NCBI GenBank assembly: GCA_018657495.1
Contig: JABHXA010000010.1
Location: forward strand, 1-64,000
Reading direction: 5' to 3'
From: Fidelibacterota bacterium
Lineage (GTDB): Bacteria; Fidelibacterota; Marinisomatia; SCGC-AAA003-L08; JACNLC01
DNA length: 64,000 nt
Of the stretch, positions 8,291 through 17,381 are shown in pieces. Under the pieces are notes generated by a model, which saw nothing but the letters and a program-made list of their open reading frames with translations, did not search any database and was not told the origin of the DNA. Positions within the stretch are counted from its first letter, which is position 1, and every line of letters starts with the position of its first letter. The position numbers and the translations under genes were made by a program.

Positions 8291-9628
8291 GTGACAGAAA
8301 CAAGATCACACTCGCATGTAATAGATGTAAATAATATTTCAAAAAAATATTATTTAAAAGGGAAATACCATAGAAATTTGTCCGAAGAATTTGGCAATTT
8401 CTTTAAATCTATCCTTAGTCGCCAACAGAAAAAAGAAGAAGTTTTCTGGGCTTTAAAAAATATTAATTTCTCACTTGATAGCGGAGATATTCTGGGAATT
8501 ATTGGTGAGAATGGTGCCGGTAAAAGCACCCTTTTGAAAATATTATCTGATATCACTGCCCCAACATCAGGATCAGTTATTTTCAGGGGACGAGTCACCT
8601 CCATATTAGAAATTGGTACCGGTTTTCACCCTGATTTGACGGGAAGAGAAAATATTTATCTGAATGGTTCCATTTTAGGTATGACAATTTCTGAAATAGA
8701 TGATTGCTTTGATGACATTGTCAAGTTCAGCGGTGTAAAAGAATTTATCAACTCGCCGGTAAAACATTATTCAAACGGCATGTATTTGCGACTGGCATTT
8801 TCTGTGGCATTTCACTCAGTGGTCGATATTCTACTCATTGATGAAGTTTTATCCGTGGGAGATGCAGAATTCAGAATCAATTGTATGAGGCAAATACAGA
8901 AATTAGCCCTGGGTGGGACCACAATTGTGGTAGTATCTCATAACATGTCTGAAATATTGAGACTGTGTACAAAGTGCATACTAATGGAGCATGGTGAGAT
9001 TAAGGATACCGGTACGCCAATTGCCATCGTTAGCAGGCATATGAAACATGCCATAGAAAAAGTTGAAAATGCCGCCGATGCAGATGAGAGTATTAACACT
9101 GGGTCACCTGAATATGATATTCTTGAACAGGACTGGGCTATTAAAGACGATAAACCCGGCAATGAAATCGTCAAACTGCTAAACATATCCATCAAACCAG
9201 TGAATAAATCAATTGGTGAACCCTTTCATATTCGTGATGACATAATTATCAATATGGAGTATATAAAATTTTTAGCAGGATATAATGTCCAAATTGCTTT
9301 ACTAATTTTTAATTCTACCGGGAATATGGTATTTCCAATAAGTCTGACATTTAATCTGGATAAAAACAGAGAGTATGATAAATATATTGAAGATATTGGA
9401 CGGTTTTCTGCAAGATGTCTCATCCCAGGAAATCTTATAAATTCAGGTAAATATGCCGCGGATGTTATTATCTCAAAGAATATTAATGAACCTATTTTCA
9501 CTATAAAAGAGGCCGTTCGGTTTACAATTATCGAAAATCCTGGAGAAGAAAATCTGTTTATTGAAGAAGTAACATTTCCATTGCGACCATCGTTTGACTG
9601 GAAATTTGAAAAACTCAGTGAAAAATAA
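8291..9628 (+). CDS. wzt: ABC transporter ATPase with C-terminal cargo domain, Wzt-like (copy 1)
   Basis: 445 residues, GTG start two bases after the previous stop. The nucleotide-binding domain (about 1-245) has Walker A GENGAGKST (72-80), the signature YSNGMYLRLAF (160-170) in the Wzt form, and Walker B ILLIDEVLSVGD (180-191). The remaining ~190 residues match the position and beta-rich composition of the Wzt C-terminal domain that recognises the end group of an O-polysaccharide in ABC-dependent export. It should pair with the permease at 1732. The C-terminal domain differs strongly from that of copy 2 (12598), consistent with two different cargoes. Confidence 0.9.
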   Translation: MTETRSHSHVIDVNNISKKYYLKGKYHRNLSEEFGNFFKSILSRQQKKEEVFWALKNINFSLDSGDILGIIGENGAGKSTLLKILSDITAPTSGSVIFRGRVTSILEIGTGFHPDLTGRENIYLNGSILGMTISEIDDCFDDIVKFSGVKEFINSPVKHYSNGMYLRLAFSVAFHSVVDILLIDEVLSVGDAEFRINCMRQIQKLALGGTTIVVVSHNMSEILRLCTKCILMEHGEIKDTGTPIAIVSRHMKHAIEKVENAADADESINTGSPEYDILEQDWAIKDDKPGNEIVKLLNISIKPVNKSIGEPFHIRDDIIINMEYIKFLAGYNVQIALLIFNSTGNMVFPISLTFNLDKNREYDKYIEDIGRFSARCLIPGNLINSGKYAADVIISKNINEPIFTIKEAVRFTIIENPGEENLFIEEVTFPLRPSFDWKFEKLSEK

Positions 9629-9643
9629 TTTACAAATATAATA

Positions 9644-10681
9644 ATGAAAATCTCAGAATACGTTGATCTGCTTGGCAATGGCATGAGATTAAGCAATCCA
9701 ATGTCCTTCAAAGCACCGGTTCTTATAACTGTACCTTATATTTTTATTTTCACTGGCTCAATCTCAATCTTTCCAGCATTAATTTATATTCTGCTCTCAG
9801 GTATCACAATTTTTGGTATCTCTGGTATTGGATACTTTATCAATGATTTTCATGACAAGAAGGATGATGCACTAACTGATAAAAGAAACATATTTAATCA
9901 GTCAACAAAACCCCAGCAGATGGTCCTTCTAATTTGCGTATTAATAGCTGCCTTTGGACCCTGGTTTATTTTTCCTGTAACACCATTAATACTTGGATTA
10001 CTGACAACAGAGATTTTGCTGTTTTATATGTACTCATCAGAACCCTTCCGGCTGAAGGATCGAAAATTATTAGGCGTTATCACTGATTCAATCTATGCCC
10101 ATACCCTTCCCTCTCTTATTGCAGCACTTACATTCATTCAGATTTCACCAACCACTACTTCCACACATACTTTTATAATTCTATTTTCACTTATTCTCTG
10201 GCAATTTTTACTTGGATTGAGAAATATAATTCTTCACCAATTGGATGACCATGATCGCGATGTTAAAAGTGAAACCACTTCCTTTGTCATATATTTTGGG
10301 AAAAATAAATCATGGACATTATTAAAATGGTTCATTATTCCACTTGAAATTTTACTATTCATCGTGTTTATATTTACTCTTTCTGAAAGAGCTATGGTGT
10401 TTTGGATATTTATAATTACATATTTAGTTTATTTGATCTCCTCAATAAAAAAGAATAGTTATACATCAATTCTTGAACCTGTACGATCTTTTTCATATCG
10501 TTTTCTTGATGAATACTATATAAATTGGTATCCAATTTGCATCTTATTAATATTTATACTCAGCAGATATGAATTTGCGCTGTTATTAGTTTTTCACATT
10601 ATTGCATTTCCATCCGGTTTAGTATTTATCAGAGATAAAATATATCAATTAATTCGAAAAAGGAATTTTTTGATTAATTAA
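9644..10681 (+). CDS. UbiA-family integral membrane prenyltransferase (copy 1)
   Basis: 345 residues with roughly nine hydrophobic segments. The first Asp-rich motif is NDFHDKKDD (67-75, NDxxDxxxD) and the second is QLDDHDRD after LGLRNIILH; both bind Mg-diphosphate in UbiA enzymes, so the catalytic site looks intact. UbiA enzymes attach polyprenyl chains, or in the DPPR-synthase branch a phosphoribosyl group, to an acceptor. The N-terminus lacks the RPxQWxKN signature of decaprenyl-phosphate phosphoribosyltransferases. The pair with copy 2 shares the odd RNI-x-x-HQ stretch before the second motif, defining a local subfamily. Its link to an ABC glycan exporter and a prenyl-type methyltransferase suggests it makes or modifies a lipid carrier or anchor. 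Confidence 0.85.
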   Translation: MKISEYVDLLGNGMRLSNPMSFKAPVLITVPYIFIFTGSISIFPALIYILLSGITIFGISGIGYFINDFHDKKDDALTDKRNIFNQSTKPQQMVLLICVLIAAFGPWFIFPVTPLILGLLTTEILLFYMYSSEPFRLKDRKLLGVITDSIYAHTLPSLIAALTFIQISPTTTSTHTFIILFSLILWQFLLGLRNIILHQLDDHDRDVKSETTSFVIYFGKNKSWTLLKWFIIPLEILLFIVFIFTLSERAMVFWIFIITYLVYLISSIKKNSYTSILEPVRSFSYRFLDEYYINWYPICILLIFILSRYEFALLLVFHIIAFPSGLVFIRDKIYQLIRKRNFLIN

Positions 10682-11010
10682 TGATATTTAATAGTCATTT
10701 AATCTGTACCCCATAAAATCTCCAATCTCAATTTTCATTTCTTTGGTTTGACCACACACAATAGATTCCTGAATTAAAGATAATAAATCTTTCTTAGATT
10801 ATTCTGGATATTATTTGGTCATAACTAATTTAAATTAATGTTAACGGGTTTGACTTGAAAAGGTCAAAACAAAGGTGGTTATGCAAACTTGAAATCGTGT
10901 TATCTTATTGATAATTATAAATTATTCAACTATTGATATTACTTTTTAGATTCGTTTAACTCTCAAATTTTAAAACAGAATAAATATTGTAAACATCCTA
11001 TTTGAAAACT
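10682..11010. other. Intergenic gap between the two export modules
   Basis: 329 bases without a convincing gene. On the minus strand, about 10690-10800, there is a short open stretch (coding for ...SLIQESIVCGQTKEMKIEIG... ending in a stop) that has no start codon and is preceded directly by a stop; it could be the tail of a lost gene, or chance. Near 10848-10870 there is an imperfect inverted repeat (TTTGAC...GTCAAAA) about 140 bases before the next start, which may belong to the promoter of the second module. Confidence 0.5.
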
Positions 11011-11766
11011 ATGGCATCTTCCAAAAAAGTCGAAAAATATTATGACGATATGACCCCCGGGTATTTGGATACGTACGGAGAGACTATCCAGGGTTGCAGG
11101 ATAAAGGATAAAAGTGCCGACTCATTGAATGACTTCCTCATGAAAAGCTCAGGACTAATTGATGGGATGACTATTTTAGACGCAGGATGCGGCGTTTGTG
11201 GTCCCAGTATATATTTTGCAAAAAACTTAGATCTTCAAATTGAAGCTCTCACGGTATCCGGTCTTCAAGTTAAAATAGCTAACGAACGAGTAATATCTGA
11301 AAACTTAACCGAAAAGATAAAAATTACAAAAGGTGATTACAGTTATCTTGACAAATACTATTCACCTGATAAATTTGACCAGGTTTTATTTCTTGAATCA
11401 TTAGGACATGCTGAAAATTCTTCAAAGGTAATCGAATCAGCCTATAATGTTATTAAACCTGGTGGTTATATATATATCAAAGATTATTTCCCGTTGGAAT
11501 CATATACCGGATCACAAAAAAAACGCTTGAAACGAGTTATCAAAAATCTGAATTCCAGTTTTTGTTATAATACATTGGATTTAAATAATTGTCTTACTGC
11601 TTTAAGAAAAACCGGCTTTCAAATAACTTTTATCAAAAAGCTTGATTTTCAAATAGATTTTGAAGTCAGTTACACTTTCGAAGAAAAATTTAAAATTGAT
11701 GTCTGGGATGGCAAGGAGCATTTTAAGGTAGCAGAGTGGTTAGAAATTAAATGTCAAAAAATATAA
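11011..11766 (+). CDS. SAM-dependent methyltransferase (copy 2, soluble)
   Basis: About 251 residues from the ATG at 11011; an in-frame TTG at 11002 would add three residues but ATG is preferred. Motif I ILDAGCGVCGPSIYFAKNLDLQ is nearly the same as in the methyltransferase at 7305, as are VKIANE, FLESLGHAEN and VIKPGGYIYIKDYF, so the two are paralogues. This copy lacks the N-terminal membrane helix. It opens the second Wzm/Wzt/UbiA module, whereas copy 1 sits in the middle of the first. A C-terminal half (about 165-251) replaces the usual lid region and is poorly conserved between the copies, so different methyl acceptors are likely. Substrate unknown; a prenylated or lipid-linked molecule is inferred from context. 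Confidence 0.85.
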   Translation: MASSKKVEKYYDDMTPGYLDTYGETIQGCRIKDKSADSLNDFLMKSSGLIDGMTILDAGCGVCGPSIYFAKNLDLQIEALTVSGLQVKIANERVISENLTEKIKITKGDYSYLDKYYSPDKFDQVLFLESLGHAENSSKVIESAYNVIKPGGYIYIKDYFPLESYTGSQKKRLKRVIKNLNSSFCYNTLDLNNCLTALRKTGFQITFIKKLDFQIDFEVSYTFEEKFKIDVWDGKEHFKVAEWLEIKCQKI

Positions 11767-11777
11767 GCTGAACTATT

Positions 11778-12593
11778 TTGGCAATCACAGAATATACATC
11801 CCAAAAACCGTCGCTTATCAACTATTTTAAGAGTATTTGGCGACACAAAGAGTTAACCATAACTTTGGCAGTACGGGATATAAAAATTTATTATTCCCAA
11901 ACTATTATGGGTTTATTCTGGGCAGTAATTCAACCATTGGTTGCCCTGGTTATCTATACCGTATTTTTTTATAAGATTCTCGGTATTTCAACTGGTGATA
12001 TTCCGTATCCACTCTTTGTATTCCCCGGTGTTATGATTTGGTTCAATTTTATCCAAATTATCAATGAGGCAGGCACATCATTAAAATATAACCAAGAATT
12101 AATTCGCAAGGTGGAGTTTCCCAGAATTATCCTGCCAATTTCAAAAGCGTTAACAAGTTTAGTCAATATGTTTATTTCCTTCATTTTGGTATTGTTATTG
12201 GATATTTATTATGGAATTCCAATTACCTGGTGTGTATTATTTTTTCCAATCGTTGTACTGCTAAATTTATTGTTGGGCCTCAGCGTCGGAATTTGGTTAA
12301 GTGCACTTTCAATTAAATACAGGGATTTTCAGCATATAGTCCCTTATTTGATAAATTTTTTAATATGGGTATCTCCTGTTTTTTACCCCGTCACTATCCT
12401 GCCGGATAAATATGAAAACCTGATATTTATCAATCCGATTACTAGCGTATTGACATTGAGCCGATGGAGCCTGGTTGGCGATGTTTTACCAGAGATGATT
12501 TACTTTTTAAATCTCATCCCGGTGTTTTTACTTTTTCTGTTTGGTATTATATTCTTCAGAAAAATAGAACGTGAAATTGTTGATGTGATTTAA
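11778..12593 (+). CDS. wzm: ABC-2 type polysaccharide/lipid-glycan exporter permease, Wzm-like (copy 2)
   Basis: 271 residues, about six membrane segments. VRDIKIYYSQTIMGLFWAVIQP is the same cytoplasmic family motif as in the permease at 1732, as are DIPYPLF, WLSALSIKYRDFQHIVPYL and the terminal KIEREIVDVI. The start is a TTG at 11778, since no ATG occurs before the conserved motif and the distance to the preceding stop is only 11 bases. Its ATPase follows directly at 12598. The pair copy 1/copy 2 is close enough to point to duplication of the whole transporter rather than independent recruitment. Confidence 0.9.
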   Translation: MAITEYTSQKPSLINYFKSIWRHKELTITLAVRDIKIYYSQTIMGLFWAVIQPLVALVIYTVFFYKILGISTGDIPYPLFVFPGVMIWFNFIQIINEAGTSLKYNQELIRKVEFPRIILPISKALTSLVNMFISFILVLLLDIYYGIPITWCVLFFPIVVLLNLLLGLSVGIWLSALSIKYRDFQHIVPYLINFLIWVSPVFYPVTILPDKYENLIFINPITSVLTLSRWSLVGDVLPEMIYFLNLIPVFLLFLFGIIFFRKIEREIVDVI

Positions 12594-12597
12594 GAAT

Positions 12598-13854
12598 ATG
12601 GACCAAAATACTGTCATAAAAGTGAATCAGGTTTCAAAGAAATATCTCATGAATCGTGAGGGATATGTAAAGAATTTTAGAGATATATTTATCAGGAAAA
12701 AGACTTCTGGTAACTCAAATATCGATAATAATATTTTTGCATTAAATAATATCTCATTCGAAGTAAAAAAGGGAGATTCTTTAGGAATTATTGGGAAAAA
12801 TGGTGCCGGTAAATCCACACTTTTAAAAATATTAAGCGGTATAACATATCCATCTTCGGGAAAAGTGACGATTAACGGCAAATTGTTATCCATACTTGAT
12901 ATAGGTACAGGCTTTCATCCGGATTTGACTGGACGTGAGAATGTATTTTTTAACGGAACAATTTTAGGTATCAGCAAGAAGGAAATTCAAAGATCATTTC
13001 CGGCAATTGTTGAATTTAGCGGCATAGAAAAATTTATTGATGAACCAGTTAAATACTATTCTGATGGTATGTATCTGAGACTTGCATTTTCGACAATCAT
13101 CCACATGAATGCTGATATTCTGGTATTTGATGAAGTTATGAGTGTTGGAGATATCAGTTTCCAGGAAAAATGCCTGGAGAAATTGGTTGAGCTAAAGAAT
13201 TCAGACACAACATTAATTATTGTAAGTCATAATTTAAATCAGATTTCACAATTTTGCGACAAGATTGCCCTCCTTGAAAATGGCTCCATTACGGCGATAA
13301 ATGATTCATATGATATAATAAGAAAATATGCCCTTGATCATGAAGCTGATAAAAGAAGATCTGGAAAGGGAATTATTTCAAATACTTATGGGGGCCAGGA
13401 AAATCACAAACCTATTCAAATATTAGAAGTGAATGCTTCTGGCAATGACAGTGATGAAACGAATAAGTTCTTCCGAAATGAATCGATAAATATAGAAGTC
13501 ATCTATGAACAATTAGTCGAAATTACTGAAGTGGATATTGGGTTAACTATCAGTGATATTTTTGATAATATTCTATTTGGTGATGTTACCGTTAAATCTG
13601 ATGATTTAGAACGAAATCGACATGGTAAATACCTTGTTAAATGGATCATTCCAAAAAATATTTTAAACCAAGGTACATTTAAATTGAATGCCTATGCTAT
13701 CGAGTCAAATAACAAGGTGGTCAACCATTTTTTACATTTGTTCAATTTCGATATAATCGAATCCAATCCATCAAATGTGGAAATCATGGAATCCAATTTT
13801 AAAAAGCTCCCGATAAAACCAAATACAATCATGACCAGATATCGAATTAATTAA
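12598..13854 (+). CDS. wzt: ABC transporter ATPase with C-terminal cargo domain, Wzt-like (copy 2)
   Basis: 418 residues. Walker A GKNGAGKST (66-74), DIGTGFHPDLTGRENV, signature YYSDGMYLRLAFS and Walker B DILVFDEVMSVGD place the first ~240 residues in the Wzt/TagH group. Residues ~265-418 form a beta-rich C-terminal domain, distinct in sequence from that of the ATPase at 8291; in O-antigen ABC systems this domain selects the modified chain terminus. The gene starts 4 bases after the permease stop, the usual wzm-wzt coupling. The divergent cargo domains are the best sequence hint that the two transporters export different products. Confidence 0.9.
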   Translation: MDQNTVIKVNQVSKKYLMNREGYVKNFRDIFIRKKTSGNSNIDNNIFALNNISFEVKKGDSLGIIGKNGAGKSTLLKILSGITYPSSGKVTINGKLLSILDIGTGFHPDLTGRENVFFNGTILGISKKEIQRSFPAIVEFSGIEKFIDEPVKYYSDGMYLRLAFSTIIHMNADILVFDEVMSVGDISFQEKCLEKLVELKNSDTTLIIVSHNLNQISQFCDKIALLENGSITAINDSYDIIRKYALDHEADKRRSGKGIISNTYGGQENHKPIQILEVNASGNDSDETNKFFRNESINIEVIYEQLVEITEVDIGLTISDIFDNILFGDVTVKSDDLERNRHGKYLVKWIIPKNILNQGTFKLNAYAIESNNKVVNHFLHLFNFDIIESNPSNVEIMESNFKKLPIKPNTIMTRYRIN

Positions 13855-13875
13855 TTTCCACTCTATTAGATTACT

Positions 13876-14898
13876 GTGATAATAAAAATTAAATTTATTT
13901 TCGATGTTATAAAAAACCATTTAAGAATTAAACAGGTTTGGAATTATAAAATTCCGGTAATTCTATCCTATGCTTTCATCTGTATTTATTTAACTCGACT
14001 CACCGTTGCTCGATCTGTTTTAATGTTGTTGTTTTATATTATTTTCATGTTAGGTGCTGCTTCATTTGCCTATCTGCTAAATGACTATTTTGATCGCGAA
14101 AGTGATGAAAAAGTTGGAAAGACTAATATTTTTCGAAAAATAGATCCAGAATATTTTCCCATATTCGTTGTTATCTCACTGGCATTTGCTTTAACCCCAT
14201 GGCTGTATTTGCCAATTAACAGATATACAATTCTCTTGTTGGCTTTTCTATTCTTTCTATTTACAGTTTATTCTATTCCTTCAACCCGTATAAAAAACAA
14301 GGGGTTCTGGGGGGTAATTGTCGATGCAATGTATGCTCATGCTATATGGGTATTATTGACTTTTTATACCTTTGCAGTTATTAATGTCAGTTATCATGAA
14401 ATTGATAAACGATTTTTAATTGCATTTTTCTGTTGGCAGTTTGTACTTGGAGTAAGAAATATTACCTTTCATCAGATTGCCGATTATGACAATGATTTAT
14501 CCGTTAATGGTTCTACCTGGGTCGTTCGGGCTGGATTAGAAACGGCAACCAAATTTGTTAAATATATCATTCTACCATTAGAATTTATATTGTTCTTAAA
14601 TGCACTATTGGCAATGTCAAAATATTTTATAATCATTATTCCAGTCACTATATTTTTCTGGATATTTACATTTATTAAAAGAAAGTACATTTCAAAAATA
14701 TCATCGGGAATTGACTATAGACAATTTGCGTATACCTACCTGGATGAGTATTATAATCAATGGTTTCCCACGCTGATTCTTATAAATATGGTTATTAATC
14801 ACCGACCTTATTTTGTTCTTCTATTTGCATTTTTATTCCTTTTTCGAAATATTATATCGACGGTACTGTACGAAATAAGAGTCCTATATTTTAAATAG
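13876..14898 (+). CDS. UbiA-family integral membrane prenyltransferase (copy 2)
   Basis: 340 residues, GTG start, about nine membrane segments. First Asp motif NDYFDRESD (69-77) and second QIADYDND after LGVRNITFH, matching copy 1 in spacing and in the RNI-x-x-HQ context. The C-terminal region FAYTYLDEYYNQWFPTLILI matches FSYRFLDEYYINWYPICILL of copy 1, an additional conserved block near the end that I do not associate with standard UbiA enzymes. It ends the second module; a 237-base gap with no obvious gene separates it from the glycosyltransferase at 15136. Function as for copy 1: transfer of a prenyl or similar diphosphate-linked group in the inner membrane, exact donor and acceptor unknown. 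Confidence 0.85.
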   Translation: MIIKIKFIFDVIKNHLRIKQVWNYKIPVILSYAFICIYLTRLTVARSVLMLLFYIIFMLGAASFAYLLNDYFDRESDEKVGKTNIFRKIDPEYFPIFVVISLAFALTPWLYLPINRYTILLLAFLFFLFTVYSIPSTRIKNKGFWGVIVDAMYAHAIWVLLTFYTFAVINVSYHEIDKRFLIAFFCWQFVLGVRNITFHQIADYDNDLSVNGSTWVVRAGLETATKFVKYIILPLEFILFLNALLAMSKYFIIIIPVTIFFWIFTFIKRKYISKISSGIDYRQFAYTYLDEYYNQWFPTLILINMVINHRPYFVLLFAFLFLFRNIISTVLYEIRVLYFK

Positions 14899-15135
14899 AC
14901 CATGATTAAATCTGATTTTTTAACAAATTATAAATTGGCTAATTCTACAGATTACAATTTTTTAATCTTCTGGTAAACTATTATTGTTCTTTTTCCAATT
15001 CTTGAGACGTTATTTCCATCTTGAAAAGTCAATTATTGTAGTAAAATACTGCCCTGAAAAATCAAAGGATCAATATAATTTAACAACCAAAATATTCTTC
15101 GATATTAAATATCATTAGAATAGGCTGGTTAAGAA

Positions 15136-16314
15136 ATGTTCATGCAAATGACTACGATGAAACAATTAATGACAAATGCCGATCGAAATATTGCCGTCGT
15201 TTCAACAAATAAAGGAAAATACTCTGAAACGTTTATTCACCAGCAGATAGAAAGTCTGGAAGGTAAAATTTATTATCTAACTGGCGGTTATCTCCCTGAG
15301 GTATATTCTCACGGACCAAAATCCCTTGATAATAAATTCCCCTCAACCAAGTCACTTTTTTCACGTTTATTATCCTCTCAGCGTATTTCTGATTCAGATG
15401 ATACCCCTGCCTCAAAGGTTTCTCAATTTCTGGTGAAAGAGAACATTTCCTGCGTCCTGGCACATTATGGACCCTCAGGAGTGGAAATGATGGATATTTG
15501 TAAGAAACAAAATATTCCGCTTATCACTCATTTTCATGGATATGATGCGTTTAGAAAAGATATCCTGGGTTCATATGGAATCCGTTATCATGAATTGTTC
15601 ACCAATTCAGCGGCAATTATATCTGTATCAAATAATATGACTGAACAATTACTTAAAATTGGCTGTCCGCCAAAAAAAGCAATTTGTAATCCCTGCGGAT
15701 ATAATCAGGATATCTTCGTCAACAGTCGGTTTAAAAAAGACAAAAATATTTTTGTGAGTTGCGGTAGATTCGTTGAGAAAAAAGCACCCCATCTGCTTAT
15801 CAAATCTTTTAAAAGAACTCTAAAAAAGATAACAGATGCTCGTTTAGTTATGATTGGTGATGGCGAAATACTTGAATATTGCAAAGAGCTGGCAGAAAAA
15901 TTGCAACTAACCAATAAAATTGATTTTATGGGAATTCTTAGTCAACAGGAAATTCATAAAATTTACAGTCAGTCATTGGTATATCTCCAACATTCTATCA
16001 CAACTGAGACAAATGATTCTGAAGGCACGCCTGTATCGATTCTTGAGGCATCCGCATCTGGTCTCCCGGTGATTTCTACCCATCATGGAGGTATTCCAAA
16101 TATTGTTCAGCATAATAAAACCGGTTATCTTTGCCAGGAGCATGATATTGAATCCTTTTCAGATTTCATGGTTCAGATTTGTCAGGACAAAGAGCTTGCC
16201 CATCAAATGGGAACAAGCGGAGCCGAATTTGTCGAATCCAGATTTACACAAACTATATCACACAGGCATTTGAATAAAATCATTTCAGATGTTATTGACA
16301 ATTTCACCAATTAA
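15136..16314 (+). CDS. Glycosyltransferase, GT4 family
   Basis: 392 residues. The GT-B fold is clear: an N-terminal domain beginning around NIAVVSTNKGKYSETFIHQQ (18-37), the domain junction GRFVEKKAPHLLIKSF (210-225), and the donor-binding EGTPVSILEASASG (296-309) with both glutamates of the EX7E motif (E296, E304). The wording KYSETFI and HFHGYDAFRKD resembles the colanic-acid WcaL/AmsK-like branch. Several in-frame ATGs occur within the first 12 codons; the first is used, but the domain would be complete from residue 12. It likely adds a hexose to the glycan exported by one of the ABC systems. Confidence 0.9.
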   Translation: MFMQMTTMKQLMTNADRNIAVVSTNKGKYSETFIHQQIESLEGKIYYLTGGYLPEVYSHGPKSLDNKFPSTKSLFSRLLSSQRISDSDDTPASKVSQFLVKENISCVLAHYGPSGVEMMDICKKQNIPLITHFHGYDAFRKDILGSYGIRYHELFTNSAAIISVSNNMTEQLLKIGCPPKKAICNPCGYNQDIFVNSRFKKDKNIFVSCGRFVEKKAPHLLIKSFKRTLKKITDARLVMIGDGEILEYCKELAEKLQLTNKIDFMGILSQQEIHKIYSQSLVYLQHSITTETNDSEGTPVSILEASASGLPVISTHHGGIPNIVQHNKTGYLCQEHDIESFSDFMVQICQDKELAHQMGTSGAEFVESRFTQTISHRHLNKIISDVIDNFTN

Positions 16315-16331
16315 TATGACAGAGATAAATC

Positions 16332-17381
16332 ATGCAAAATAATGCTCCACCCTATTTAAGTATTGTACTCGTTGGAAGAAATGACAATTATGGTGGAGAT
16401 TTTAATTTTCGTTTAATAAACTGCCTTAGTTGGACGATTAGACATCTCGAATTAAATCAAATTGATTCTGAGATTATTTTTGTCAATTATAATTTTCTCG
16501 AAGATAAAGAAGATATAATAGATATTATGGATGTCCCGGATAATCTTCGTTTTGTTCGAGTTAGAGTTATCTATGTACCGCAAATGATCCATTCTAAATA
16601 TGTCAATCCTGATATTCGGCGGACCGTGCCGGTGTTTGAGTATATCGCCAAAAATATTGGAATCCGACGAGCTAAAGGTCAATATATACTGGCCGCAAAT
16701 CCTGATATTCTTATCCACCCAAAAATCTTTCAATACATTGGCAAAAAACTTCTTAAAAAGTCTAGATATTATCGTTGCGATCGTTGTGATTATCACAAAT
16801 TCGATATAAATATTCATGACCAAGCAAGTAATATACTTCAACGTGTACAAAAGCAGATTTTTAGATATTTTTTGAGAGGTAATACGATCGATATTACAGA
16901 CGGAAAACCAGGTTTATTCAAGGCAAGAATGATAAACTATTTCAGGCAGTTGAAAAATGTAAATATGATTCGAATTGAAAAAATAGCCAATCATTTTTCC
17001 TGGCCGGTTTATTATGACTATATCCCCCTAAAATATCATACTAATTGCAGTGGTGATTTTATGATGTTGCACCGAGACACCTGGATGAAATTGAATGGAT
17101 GTCCCGAAAACACCTATCTAGCCATGCATACCGATTCTATTTTTGTGGTTATGGCCGCCTTATCAAGACTGAAAGAGTTTGTATTTAGGGATCCTGTATA
17201 TCATCAGGACCATAGCAGGAGATATGAGTCAGACGGCAATGATAACGATCCTGATATGCAAAAAATGTTTGACAAATTTAATAAGGATGGAATTGAAATG
17301 GAAAAAAACGACAAACCCATCATTTATAACGACGAATCATGGGGTGGAAAGAAACATGAATTTTTGGAGAAAAGTATATAA
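16332..17381 (+). CDS. GT2-like glycosyltransferase (GT-A fold), paralogue 1
   Basis: 349 residues. YLSIVLVGRNDNYGGDFNFR (8-27) is the nucleotide-binding first strand and loop, and the stretch AKNIGIRRAKGQYILAANPD (106-125) ends in the metal-binding NPDIL motif in the position of the GT2 DxD. Further on, NCSGDFMMLHRDTWMKLNGC is the acceptor-side helix region. The paired gene at 17381 has the same three blocks (RNDDHGGD, GIRRALGKF...NIDLL, ACGDFTLMSKEAWLDIQGY), so they are tandem duplicates. The TAA stop overlaps the next ATG by one base. Sugar unknown. Confidence 0.82.
   Translation: MQNNAPPYLSIVLVGRNDNYGGDFNFRLINCLSWTIRHLELNQIDSEIIFVNYNFLEDKEDIIDIMDVPDNLRFVRVRVIYVPQMIHSKYVNPDIRRTVPVFEYIAKNIGIRRAKGQYILAANPDILIHPKIFQYIGKKLLKKSRYYRCDRCDYHKFDINIHDQASNILQRVQKQIFRYFLRGNTIDITDGKPGLFKARMINYFRQLKNVNMIRIEKIANHFSWPVYYDYIPLKYHTNCSGDFMMLHRDTWMKLNGCPENTYLAMHTDSIFVVMAALSRLKEFVFRDPVYHQDHSRRYESDGNDNDPDMQKMFDKFNKDGIEMEKNDKPIIYNDESWGGKKHEFLEKSI

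Noticed and set aside
9644-10681. Decaprenyl-phosphate phosphoribosyltransferase assignment for the UbiA proteins
   Set aside because: The Asp motifs fit the superfamily, but the N-terminal signature of that branch is missing in both copies.
10690-10800. Short protein-like minus-strand stretch (...SLIQESIVCGQTKEMKIEIG...)
   Set aside because: No start codon and a stop directly before it; at most a gene remnant.
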